Positions 34,597 to 41,731 of a stretch of 47,431 nucleotides of DNA are shown piece after piece. The position numbers and the translations under genes were made by a program. Each line of letters begins with the position of its first letter. The first letter of the stretch is position 1. The notes below the pieces were generated by a model. It had not been told where the DNA came from, searched no databases, and saw nothing but the letters and a program-made list of their open reading frames with translations. Origin of the DNA: Ruminococcus sp. (lineage in GTDB: Bacteria; Bacillota; Clostridia; Oscillospirales; Ruminococcaceae); assembly GCA_017470535.1 (NCBI GenBank), contig JAFUYP010000008.1:1-47431 (forward strand), read 5' to 3'.

Positions 34597-34636
34597 AATA
34601 CTTGGCTATTCCAAGTATTTACAGTACTGTAAATAC
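34597..34636. promoter_or_regulatory. overlapping palindromes between two secreted-protein genes
   Basis: AATACTTGG/CCAAGTATT (34597-34619, 5-nt loop) overlaps a perfect 22-bp palindrome GTATTTACAGT/ACTGTAAATAC (34615-34636). The two cannot form together. They lie downstream of the 34685-35110 gene and upstream of the exporter operon. They could be a terminator, a switch or a protein site. The rest of the gap 34447-34684 is AT-rich without a gene. Confidence 0.5.
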
Positions 34637-34684
34637 ATTCAAAACATTGGAATCATCTTCCTTCCTGCATAAAGCGTTTTTCAT

Positions 34685-35110
34685 TCAGCATGAAGCTGTT
34701 TTGCTGTAAACAGTTATCGTCTCATAGCTGTTGCCGCTGTAGACCTTTGCAACGGTTTTAAGACGATATGTGCCGCTACTTAACGATGACTTCGTGGTTG
34801 TATAAATTGCAAGCCATGAGTTAAATGTTTTGCTCCAGCTTGTTACATTTGTCCACGAATTTCCACTTTTCTTCTGTAAAGTCTGTGTTACAACCACTTT
34901 CGTTGCCAAACCCGAAAACCCACGAACATTGCTTTTACATGATGCCGTATTATTTGATATTGACATTACTGAGGTTATATTTGCTGTATACTGATAATCC
35001 TCTATAATTTCAATATCAATATGTGTTTCCTCCTCAGGTGAAGCATATGCAGAAATACACATTCCCATTGTCATAATCAATGACAATAAAAAAGCAATAA
35101 GTCGCTTCAT
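34685..35110 (-). CDS. small secreted protein, DUF6147-like
   Basis: 141 aa. A signal peptide is at about 1-24 (MKRLIAFLLSLIMTMG, cleaved near SAYA-SP). The mature part is beta-rich with the pattern seen in DUF6147-type proteins: SISNNTASCKSNV, VTQTLQKKSGNSWTNV, SGTYRLKTVAKVY and a C-terminal Cys two codons from an aromatic/Thr-rich end. Two Cys (in TASCKS and at the last residue) may form a disulfide. Function is unknown. GGGGGGAT lies before the ATG, and an intrinsic terminator ends only about 17 bp upstream, so expression depends on read-through or an unseen promoter. Confidence 0.75.
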   Translation of the reverse strand: MKRLIAFLLSLIMTMGMCISAYASPEEETHIDIEIIEDYQYTANITSVMSISNNTASCKSNVRGFSGLATKVVVTQTLQKKSGNSWTNVTSWSKTFNSWLAIYTTTKSSLSSGTYRLKTVAKVYSGNSYETITVYSKTASC

Positions 35111-35126
35111 ACTATCCCCCCTTTTG

Positions 35127-35173
35127 TAAAAAAATAGAGTGTAGAGCGGCTTTTAACCGACTCTACACTCTAT
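35127..35173 (-). terminator. strong intrinsic terminator between anti-sigma and secreted-protein genes
   Basis: ATAGAGTGTAGAGCGG (35134-35149) pairs with CCG-A-CTCTACACTCTAT (35157-35173), 16 bp with one bulge. On the minus strand it is followed by TTTTTTT. It is directly upstream of the ribosome site of the next co-directional gene and so could act as an attenuator. Confidence 0.85.
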
Positions 35174-35203
35174 GATGATAATTATTCCTATTATGTGAGC
35201 TAA

Positions 35204-35878
35204 TTATTTGATTTTTGTAGACTTGCACAACTTTAATATGCTGTCTTTGTTTAAATTGCTTTGAATTGTAAATATGTACTTGCCAGTATCCCATATGTAT
35301 GTTGTATCATATTCATTTTCAATTACCAAGTATTTCTCGTCGCCGTCAATATGCTCTTTGTATTCCGTATATTCGTTATCATAGTTTTGTTCATAACAAG
35401 ACTTTGTATACTGTGTAAACAGAATATAATCATTTTCCCTAAAATAAGAAATATCAATAGAATTTCCAGTTCTTTCATCTCCTGCTTTTTCAAATCCTTC
35501 CGGCAATGCAGATATATAGTATTCTTCCTCAATAGTTTCAGGATAACCGCTATCAGTACCGCTTTCTACCGTAACAACACTATGATCCGAGAAAATGCTT
35601 GTGATAAAGTCAAAAAACGCCTCACGAATTGCCCTAACACTCAATGCCGAAGCGGACAAAACAACAAACGCAACAATAACGCAGGCGGCTCTGCGTCCTG
35701 CTGTGCTTATCATACTGAAATACGGCTTGCGCTGTCTTTTAATGAGCTTGTTCATTTTCCTGTTATGACGTTCACTAAATTGGTGCTCTGTATAGAGTGG
35801 AAGGTCATTGATATATTCGGCAAATTCTTCAGCAAGCACTTCCTCCATAGCATTGCCGATAATAGCTTTACTATCCAT
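35204..35878 (-). CDS. anti-sigma factor-like membrane protein with DUF4367-type domain
   Basis: 224 aa. The cytoplasmic N-terminus (about 1-58) starts with helices typical of sigma-binding segments and is rich in Arg/Lys before one membrane helix (about 64-84, AACVIVAFVVLSASAL). The outside domain (about 90-224) fits DUF4367: YYISALPEGFEKAG, YILFTQYTKS and YIWDTGKYIFTIQSN. Its start overlaps the sigma gene by 8 bp. Family knowledge and gene order suggest it holds the sigma factor at the membrane until an outside signal is sensed; the signal is unknown. Confidence 0.82.
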   Translation of the reverse strand: MDSKAIIGNAMEEVLAEEFAEYINDLPLYTEHQFSERHNRKMNKLIKRQRKPYFSMISTAGRRAACVIVAFVVLSASALSVRAIREAFFDFITSIFSDHSVVTVESGTDSGYPETIEEEYYISALPEGFEKAGDERTGNSIDISYFRENDYILFTQYTKSCYEQNYDNEYTEYKEHIDGDEKYLVIENEYDTTYIWDTGKYIFTIQSNLNKDSILKLCKSTKIK

Positions 35879-36404
35879 TATAACCCTCCTCTTCCAATAT
35901 TTTTTTTAGCGATTGTTTAGCCTTTTGCAGTCTTTTTCTTGAAGCCGCCTGACTAATGCCAAGAGTATCTGAAATCTGCTTATGATCCATGCCAAGTGAA
36001 TAATACAAATAAATTATCTCCTTATCTGTCTGATTCGGATCATGCATACATTTTTTAAGTATTTGCAGATCAACATTCGCAATATCATCATCAGATACTA
36101 TAGTTTCATCAAGCGGCAGATTGTCAAGATCGTTCTTTTCTTTCCGCAGGATCATATTAGCTGCGTTTCTAATAGTAATGATGAGATATTTATGCTTTTT
36201 GTGAGCATTTAAAATGTTAACAGTTTGAAAATTCTTTGCTATAGATAAAAACGCATCGCTCACGGCTTCCTCAGCAAGAGCATTATTATTAATGATTTTC
36301 ATAGCAATAGAAAAAAGAAGAATACGATTTTCATAATACAGCTTTTCAAAAGCTTTTTTGTCGCCTTCATCGTCGATAAGAGACATATACATCATCGGCA
36401 GCAT
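35871..36404 (-). CDS. ECF-type sigma-70 family sigma factor
   Basis: 177 aa. Region 2 is at about 10-80 (FEKLYYENRILLFSIAMKII, AEEAVSDAFLSIAKNF, KYLIITIRNAANMILR). Region 4 is at about 125-172 (TDKEIIYLYYSLGMDHKQIS, LGISQAASRKRLQKAKQSL). No region 1 or 3, as in ECF factors. Start ATG 36404 has AGGGA about 12 nt upstream. The overlapping anti-sigma gene is the likely partner. Target promoters may include the secreted-protein and ABC genes in the same island, which is inference. Confidence 0.9.
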   Translation of the reverse strand: MLPMMYMSLIDDEGDKKAFEKLYYENRILLFSIAMKIINNNALAEEAVSDAFLSIAKNFQTVNILNAHKKHKYLIITIRNAANMILRKEKNDLDNLPLDETIVSDDDIANVDLQILKKCMHDPNQTDKEIIYLYYSLGMDHKQISDTLGISQAASRKRLQKAKQSLKKILEEEGYNG

Positions 36405-36440
36405 TACATTTTCACTTCCCTCTGATCAAATAATCATCAC

Positions 36441-36554
36441 TTACATTGTATCATAAAAGCCGCAGATAAGCAAGCGCAACCTCACTCCTTTTTTAGTATA
36501 ATTATCTATCAGAACTATTATAAAACTATTTGCAGCACTCGTTTGTAATTTCAT
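36441..36554 (-). CDS. possible 37-codon leader ORF
   Basis: Minus-strand ORF of 37 codons beginning MKLQTSAANSF, with a hydrophobic stretch (FIIVLI) and a basic middle (KKGVRLR). AAAGGAGG lies 8 nt before the ATG, the best Shine-Dalgarno in this stretch. It sits between the sigma-operon promoter and the sigma start, with its stop 37 bp upstream of that start. It could be a regulatory leader peptide or a small protein. It is too short to judge by codon use. Confidence 0.4.
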   Translation of the reverse strand: MKLQTSAANSFIIVLIDNYTKKGVRLRLLICGFYDTM

Positions 36555-36586
36555 ATCGGCGGCCTCCTTTGGGGTTGGTTTATATG

Positions 36587-36615
36587 ATTATATCACAAAA
36601 GCCTAAAAAGCGCAA
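36587..36615 (-). promoter_or_regulatory. promoter of sigma/anti-sigma operon
   Basis: Minus strand TTGCGC (36610-36615), 17-bp spacer, TATAAT (36587-36592). It starts a leader of about 175 nt before the sigma gene, containing the small ORF. Confidence 0.6.
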
Positions 36616-36629
36616 TATACAAGGCTATC

Positions 36630-38876
36630 CTATTCACCGGACACAAATATGTTTATTTGATTACAGGTAATCGTTTCAATAGCAGATACAGCCAGTCTTG
36701 ACGGGAGCGATATGCATTTAAGGCTTTTGCAATACTCGATAAAATAACTGTCAAGTTTCTCAACACTATCCGGTATGTACAGAGTTTCTATGTCATTACA
36801 CCTTAAAAATGCTCCGTCCTTTATTCTCTTTGTTCCTTCGGGAATGGTTACGCTTTTCTTCGCTTCCGGGCAGTATATAAGCTCGTTTGTCCCTTTTATA
36901 TAAAGAGCTCCATCGTAAGATGTATAGACCGGATTATTCTGTGAAACATTTATCTCTTCAAGGTTGCTGCAAAGCGCAAAGGCTGTGCGGCAAAGTCTGT
37001 CAACACTGTCGGGGATGCTTATAGCTTTCAACCCATCACATCTGGAAAATGCAAGGCCGTCTATGCGCTTCAAACTGGCTGGCAGCACCAGTCTTTGAAG
37101 CCCCTTACATGAGAAAAATGCCTCTTTACCTATACTCTCCAGCTTGTCGGGGAGTATTATCTCTTCTAATCTTTTGCATTCGCTGAAAGCGTGAGCGCCT
37201 ATTGTTGTTACCGTCTCCGGAATATCAACTGTTTCCTTTTGTTTCGGACAGCGTATCAATGTCTTCAGTGCCTTATCATACATCACGCCGTCAAAGGAGA
37301 TGTAAGACTTATTATTCTCATCAATGTTTATCTCAGCCAGGTCTTCACAAAAAACAAAGACCGTATTGATATTCTCTGCACTTGCAGGTATGCATAACCT
37401 TCTTAGCCCTGTGCATTTTCCAAATGAATAAGCCTCTATATCCTTTACCCCTTCCGGTATGCAAAGGCTCTCATTATTCGTATTGCAGTATATCAGCTTT
37501 GAATAGTCCTTTGTATAAAGCACACCATCTTTTGATGAGTAGCTTTGGTTTTTCTCGTCGGCAATTATTTCGGATAAAGAATCACAGCCGAGAAACGCCT
37601 TACTTTCTATACACTTTACACTTTGCGGCAGCCTGAGCTTTTTTAGTTTTTTGCAGCACAAAAAAGCACGCTCGCCTATACGAGTAAGCCCTTCGGGAAG
37701 TACTATCTCTTCAAGCTCATGACAGGAACGAAATGCCTGAGAAGCGATAATTCTTACAGTATCAGGTATAATTATCTTAGATCTCTTCGGCGGGCAGAAA
37801 ACAAGCTCTGTAATCGACTTATTATATACCACACCGTCAATAGATGTGTATAAAGGGTTATTGATAGCAATACTTATCTTTGACAGCTCATCAGATGAAC
37901 GCTTTATCAGCGGCTTTATATCATTAAGCGTTGAGGGAACTGATATATTGCGAAGCTCATCGCACCAGGATAAAGCACCTTCAGAGACCTCACGCACACC
38001 CTCCGGAATAATAAGCCTTTCTTTTCCCACAGGGCATATAATCAATTTTTGCTGCTTAGCAGAATATAATACACCGTCGTTGATATAATAATACTTGTTA
38101 TCACTGCTGACAGTTACATCCTTTACTTTCACAAGCTCAACAGATAGATCAGCGTCTATCGACTGTACACTTGCAGGTATATAGATATTTGTTGCAGTAG
38201 CAAGTGAATGTGAATGCTCACTTAAATACTTCTTATCTATCACTTGTGTGCCGTCCTGGATCAGGAAACTCTTTTCAGCGGGCAAGGATTCGGGGTCAGA
38301 TATCATTATTTTTATTCTTTCTGATATCCCGGCGTCTTCATCATCAGACGATAGCTGTATATATGTATATGGTTCAGAGATAACTGCATACTCTCCACAA
38401 AAGAGTCTGCTGGCCAGACGTTCATTTATTCCGGGTTGAGAATCCTGCACAGAATATGTCATCATAAAACGCTTGCCCGATTCACAAAACTTATTGAAGA
38501 TACAAATGAGCGCTTGCTGTGTTGCTTCTTTCCCCGCAAGTTCCTGTATATCATCAACAAGAAGAACATCAGCCTTCATATACTTTTCAATAAAGACATC
38601 TTTTGAACCGCAGCTTGTTATACTTCTTATAAGCGAAGATGCCATATCCGTCGTTGTTGTGATAATCACATCAAGCTCAGGTGAATATTTCTCTATCTCT
38701 TTTTTGACCGCATAGAGCAGGTGCGTCTTACCTGTTGCCGTACCGCCGAATATTGCCAGCGGCTTTGAATCTGCTTTTTCTGCAAATTGCTTTGCCTTTT
38801 CAAACGCCTTTCTGTTTGTGTCATTCACTTCAAAACTATCAAATGTAAAACGACTGCCTTTTTTATTTGCCATCAT
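36630..38876 (-). CDS. DnaA-like AAA+ ATPase fused to leucine-rich repeats
   Basis: 748 aa with no signal peptide. Residues about 10-195 match the AAA+ core of DnaA/DnaC-type initiators: FTFDSFEV, Walker A GGTATGKT (44-51), Walker B VLLVDD (104-109) with IQELAGKEATQQ, a sensor-1 strand FMMTYS, and the arginine-finger box ERLASRL (152-158). DnaA's C-terminal HTH is missing. Instead about 235-740 is a long series of BspA-type LRR_5 repeats (IPEGV..I...AF..C..L) with interspersed NNPLYTSIDGVVY inserts. LRR_5 proteins are usually secreted; this one should be cytoplasmic. The NTPase-plus-LRR order is like NLR/STAND sensors. AAAGGAGG precedes the ATG. Confidence 0.88.
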   Translation of the reverse strand: MMANKKGSRFTFDSFEVNDTNRKAFEKAKQFAEKADSKPLAIFGGTATGKTHLLYAVKKEIEKYSPELDVIITTTTDMASSLIRSITSCGSKDVFIEKYMKADVLLVDDIQELAGKEATQQALICIFNKFCESGKRFMMTYSVQDSQPGINERLASRLFCGEYAVISEPYTYIQLSSDDEDAGISERIKIMISDPESLPAEKSFLIQDGTQVIDKKYLSEHSHSLATATNIYIPASVQSIDADLSVELVKVKDVTVSSDNKYYYINDGVLYSAKQQKLIICPVGKERLIIPEGVREVSEGALSWCDELRNISVPSTLNDIKPLIKRSSDELSKISIAINNPLYTSIDGVVYNKSITELVFCPPKRSKIIIPDTVRIIASQAFRSCHELEEIVLPEGLTRIGERAFLCCKKLKKLRLPQSVKCIESKAFLGCDSLSEIIADEKNQSYSSKDGVLYTKDYSKLIYCNTNNESLCIPEGVKDIEAYSFGKCTGLRRLCIPASAENINTVFVFCEDLAEINIDENNKSYISFDGVMYDKALKTLIRCPKQKETVDIPETVTTIGAHAFSECKRLEEIILPDKLESIGKEAFFSCKGLQRLVLPASLKRIDGLAFSRCDGLKAISIPDSVDRLCRTAFALCSNLEEINVSQNNPVYTSYDGALYIKGTNELIYCPEAKKSVTIPEGTKRIKDGAFLRCNDIETLYIPDSVEKLDSYFIEYCKSLKCISLPSRLAVSAIETITCNQINIFVSGE

Positions 38877-38914
38877 AATATGTCCTCCTTTAGCAACTCG
38901 GCTTTTGCACTGAT

Positions 38915-38920
38915 ATTATA
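38915..38920 (-). promoter_or_regulatory. -10 box upstream of AAA-LRR gene
   Basis: TATAAT on the minus strand about 40 bp before the start codon. No good -35 is present at 17 bp (CGGAAA), so the promoter may need an activator or another sigma factor. Confidence 0.45.
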
Positions 38921-39066
38921 TCATCACAGAAATGCATTTTCCGAAGATGTGGGATTGCGGACAGGAAATTCTCTTTTTTGTACAAACCGGCGACAAATAA
39001 AATGTGCATTATGTATAATCTACTCGTATAGAAGTGGTTCTATTAACATCGAGGCGTTTGCAAATC

Positions 39067-39281
39067 CTACAAAGCATCGTATATCTTATGATACACCACC
39101 TGATTGGGATAGTATTTATAATCTGCAAAAACCGAAATACCGTTACGGCAGAAGTATTCCAGTATCGCCGCAGCACAGCCTGCGCTTCGGCTTTGGCCGT
39201 ATTCGCACCGGCAGATGATATTCTTGCCCTGCGTATAAGCTGAAATGATAAACAAAGCAATATCATCACCTTCGGGAAATC
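39067..39281 (-). pseudogene. truncated tyrosine/dual-specificity phosphatase fragment
   Basis: The minus-strand reading frame gives about 70 residues of the C-terminal half of a cysteine phosphatase. The fragment includes the CX5R loop CEYGQSR, followed by SAGCAAAILEYF, and ends KYYPNQVVYHKIYDAL. The upstream half is absent, and homology stops at the 45-bp hairpin repeat at 39282. An ATG at 39255 exists but lacks a ribosome site. It appears to be a broken gene cut at the island edge. Confidence 0.65.
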
Positions 39282-39326
39282 TAATCCGAACACTTTTGTA
39301 AATGAAAAGGTGTTCGGATTTGTTGT
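39282..39326 (+). repeat. copy B of the tRNA-Arg terminator direct repeat
   Basis: 44 of 45 bases match 30989-31033, including the whole hairpin. No tRNA sequence precedes it. It marks the far edge of the AT-rich island and directly abuts the phosphatase fragment. Confidence 0.88.
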
Positions 39327-39948
39327 ATATTATTAATGCTTATGGAACCACTATGAAAAGGTGACAATAAAGCTCGCAACTACGCTGAAATGGCGTATTT
39401 ACTGGCTTTTGTTATACACTTGTAACTGCTTGTTTGGCAGCTGAAAATGCGCATTTGAAGGTGGAAAATCACACGAATCGTCACACGAAAAGCGGTGGTG
39501 AAGGGGCTTTTCCTATGAGGAGAGGTAATGCTGGAACCAGTATCAATTTGGCCTTACAAATTCAACAGTTGCAGAAAACAACAAAGAGCTAAGACAAAGT
39601 TATGATCGTCTCAGCTCTTTTTGCACAATATAAGAATCGGTTCTATGCAGCTACTCCTAAAACTGGTTTTGTTGAAACGTTAATCCTATAAATTTGTTTT
39701 TTTGTAATTTATAAAATAATCATACCGACGGCATTACCGATTATTGGTCCTACAACGGGAATGGGTATAAGCTTTTTATAAAATGAGTATCATAAATGCA
39801 CGGGCAGATAGGGCTAACTATCCTCGATAAGCCTAAGATCAAGTATCCGAAGTATTTTGCGGTAAGGTGATGGGCGGTCGGGTAAAAAACCTGCTTCAAT
39901 GGGACGGGCGTCGTACCAAACAGTAAAAAGAATATAGCATATTATGAC
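39327..39948. other. degenerate intergenic DNA
   Basis: No intact gene. A plus-strand frame is open for about 65 codons ending at about 39592 (contains RGNAGTSINLALQIQQLQ), just before a terminator-like hairpin. A stop-ended peptide DGITDYWSYNGNGYKLFIK lies at 39727-39786, and a 24-codon ORF at 39796-39870. These look like remains of decayed genes, none of which I can name. Confidence 0.4.
39583..39622 (+). terminator. hairpin terminator in degenerate region
   Basis: AAAGAGCTAAGAC (39583-39595) pairs with GTCTCAGCTCTTT (39608-39620) with one mismatch, then TT. It probably belonged to a gene now decayed. Confidence 0.6.
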
Positions 39949-39980
39949 AAACGCACGCTGAGAGATCAAGCGTGCGTTTT
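39949..39980. terminator. hairpin terminator after endonuclease-like fragment
   Basis: AAACGCACGCT (39949-39959), 9-nt loop, AGCGTGCGTTT (39969-39979), T-run on both strands. It sits just past the stop of the minus-strand fragment at 39984. Confidence 0.75.
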
Positions 39981-39983
39981 ATA

Positions 39984-40123
39984 TTATTTATATGGCTGCT
40001 CCCAATACCACCCTTTACATTGACTATGTTTTTTACAAGCATAAACAATGGATGATGCGGACACATTATATGCTTTTCCGGCTAAAACGGCGTTATCATA
40101 CAACTCACCGGTTGTAAGATTTC
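39984..40123 (-). pseudogene. C-terminal fragment of NUMOD1-like HTH protein
   Basis: About 46 residues on the minus strand: NLTTGELYDNAVLAGKAYNV, then SASSIVYACKKHSQCKGWYW and a stop. The pattern (TTGE, spaced Ala/Tyr, SxSSI, ACK, GWYW) is like the NUMOD1/IENR1 DNA-binding repeat found at the C-terminus of homing-endonuclease-related proteins. The rest of the gene is missing, and the fragment ends where a MITE terminal sequence begins (40124). Confidence 0.5.
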
Positions 40124-40141
40124 TAAGGCAACACCGCACAA
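40124..40141 (+). repeat. solo MITE terminal sequence
   Basis: TAAGGCAACACCGCACAA matches the left end of the MITE at 41484-41657. No matching right end was found within 250 bp, so this is a one-ended relic bordering the endonuclease-like fragment. Confidence 0.6.
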
Positions 40142-40152
40142 CTTGCGCCACA

Positions 40153-40290
40153 GTCAAAAATATGATATAATGAATGCAAAAGCATTCATTATAAATTATT
40201 TCAATGCCCTTGCAGATACGCAGATCACAGATCTGCTCCCTGCATTTCGGGCAATTATATCATAACGCTTCGCTTTTATGATATAATTTA
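40153..40290. repeat. paired inverted repeats upstream of nuclease gene
   Basis: Two hairpins: TATAATGAATGC, AAAA, GCATTCATTATA (40166-40193) and AATTATATCATA, 12 nt, TATGATATAATT (40253-40288). Both include TATGATATAAT, and the second contains a TATAAT (40282-40287) that may be the -10 of the nuclease gene. The repeated motif suggests a regulatory region or the inside of a decayed MITE. Confidence 0.5.
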
Positions 40291-40369
40291 CTCAATAAAA
40301 CAACCGAACCAATATTAACAAGATCATGAAGGATCCTGCCAGGATCAGTTTGCCCGGGAGGTGCAGCCT

Positions 40370-41383
40370 ATGCTGATAAAAAGCAAAATACTGACAGCTT
40401 TGTTATCCGTCGTATTATCCTTTCAGCTCACTGCCTGCGATGTTTTGGGTATATCAGACCATACTAATGAGTCTGATGACAGTTCTTCGCATATCACGTC
40501 TGCACCTGTTCAGCTGCCCGATGAAACAGACTTTTCGTCAAAGACCGAGCCTTTTGAGCTGTCTATGGCTGGTGAATATACAGGCGAAGCGGTAATAACA
40601 ATAAACGATAATATCCCGTATTTCAGCAGTTCTGACCTGACAACAGAGTCTTATGAGAATTACAGCCCGTTAGACGAGCTTGGAAGATGCGGTACTGCAC
40701 AAAGCTGTATCGGCAGGGATCTGATGCCCAAGGAAAAGCGTGGTGCCATAGGCATGGTAAAGCCTTCGGGGTGGCATCTTGTTAAGTATCAGGGCATTGA
40801 CGGCAACTATCTATACAATCGCTGTCATCTTATCGCATATCAGCTGACGGGCGAAAATGCAAATGAACAAAATCTGATAACCGGCACAAGGTATATGAAT
40901 ACTGAGGGTATGCTGCCGCTTGAAAACAAGGTGGCGGAGTACATAAAGTCAACAGGCAACCATGTGATGTACCGTGTTTCTCCTGTTTTTGACGGTAATG
41001 ATCTTTTATGCAGGGGCGTTTTGATGGAGGGCTATTCGGTCGAGGACGAGGGCAGGGGAGTATGCTTTTGCTGCTTTGCGTATAACGTTCAGCCGGGGGT
41101 CACGATAGATTATTCTGACGGCGCATCAAGCGGACCTGAGTTTGACGAAGATACCACAAAGGAGACCCAAAAGACCGGCAGATCAGAAAAAGACGAAAGC
41201 ACATCTGAAATAACACTCAGGGAGGACACGACATACGTTTTCAACAAAAGCTCTCACAAGTTCCATTTGCCGGGCTGCGACAGCGTAAAGGATATAAGAC
41301 CGGGCAATCTTGAAGAATTCAGCGGCACAAGAGATGAGGCGATAGAAAAGGGGTATAAGCCTTGTAAGAGGTGTGAGCCGTAA
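40370..41383 (+). CDS. secreted DNA/RNA non-specific endonuclease lipoprotein
   Basis: 337 aa from ATG 40370, with GGGAGGTG upstream. A lipoprotein signal ends in the lipobox LTAC (Cys23), so it is anchored outside the cell. The nuclease domain (about 65-250) has NRCHLIAYQLTGENANEQNL with His153, matching the NUC/EndA beta-beta-alpha-Me family where DRGH is usual; here RCH replaces RGH. A Ser/Glu/Thr-rich linker is followed by a C-terminal module with paired Cys (FHLPGCDSVKDI and CKRCEP), of the type found on many Firmicute nucleases. Likely roles are nutrient scavenging from DNA or DNA processing at the surface. Confidence 0.88.
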   Translation: MLIKSKILTALLSVVLSFQLTACDVLGISDHTNESDDSSSHITSAPVQLPDETDFSSKTEPFELSMAGEYTGEAVITINDNIPYFSSSDLTTESYENYSPLDELGRCGTAQSCIGRDLMPKEKRGAIGMVKPSGWHLVKYQGIDGNYLYNRCHLIAYQLTGENANEQNLITGTRYMNTEGMLPLENKVAEYIKSTGNHVMYRVSPVFDGNDLLCRGVLMEGYSVEDEGRGVCFCCFAYNVQPGVTIDYSDGASSGPEFDEDTTKETQKTGRSEKDESTSEITLREDTTYVFNKSSHKFHLPGCDSVKDIRPGNLEEFSGTRDEAIEKGYKPCKRCEP

Positions 41384-41483
41384 ATGAACATAGTGGATCC
41401 TATTGATTTGGATACCGGTCGGATCTTTGTCAGATCGCATATGTTTTCCGCAGGCTTGCTGACGCACCTGTGAAAAATGATAT

Positions 41484-41657
41484 AGGCAACACCGCACAAA
41501 GATTGTGGTACAGATACGCAGTCAGATTTTTCGTCAGATTGCCCAAATTTACCGCAGGAATACTAACGTATTTCAAGGTAAATTTAGGTGATATGACGGA
41601 AAATCTGCAAGTAGATGTGCCGCAAAGCTCTCAGGCGGTCTTTGTGCGGTGTTGCCT
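41484..41657. mobile_element. MITE with 18-bp perfect terminal inverted repeats
   Basis: AGGCAACACCGCACAAAG (41484-41501) and its exact complement (41640-41657) bound 174 bp. The inside carries no transposase and only chance ORFs. Relic ends with the same sequence occur at 4816-4830 and 40124-40141. Target-site duplication is unclear. The other parts of the gap 41384-41716 hold no gene. Confidence 0.8.
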
Positions 41658-41691
41658 TAAGCAACACTATACAAATACAGGTCTGAGCCTA

Positions 41692-41731
41692 AAAGATCAG
41701 TCGTGACTGTAAGATGTCATGGCTGATCTTT
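41692..41731. terminator. bidirectional terminator
   Basis: AAAGATCAGTCGTGAC (41692-41707), 8-nt loop, GTCATGGCTGATCTTT (41716-41731), 16 bp with two G-U pairs. It ends the minus-strand membrane protein gene, whose stop lies in the right arm. Confidence 0.82.

Noticed and set aside
39009-39293. 94-aa minus-strand frame overlapping the phosphatase fragment
   Set aside because: It is in another frame; only the frame ending at 39067 gives the CX5R phosphatase pattern.
41484-41657. A target-site duplication around the MITE
   Set aside because: Flanking bases (TAT on the left, TAA on the right) are too short and ambiguous to claim one.
41470-41706. 78-aa plus-strand ORF
   Set aside because: It runs through the MITE, including both inverted ends, and has no supporting ribosome site or family.
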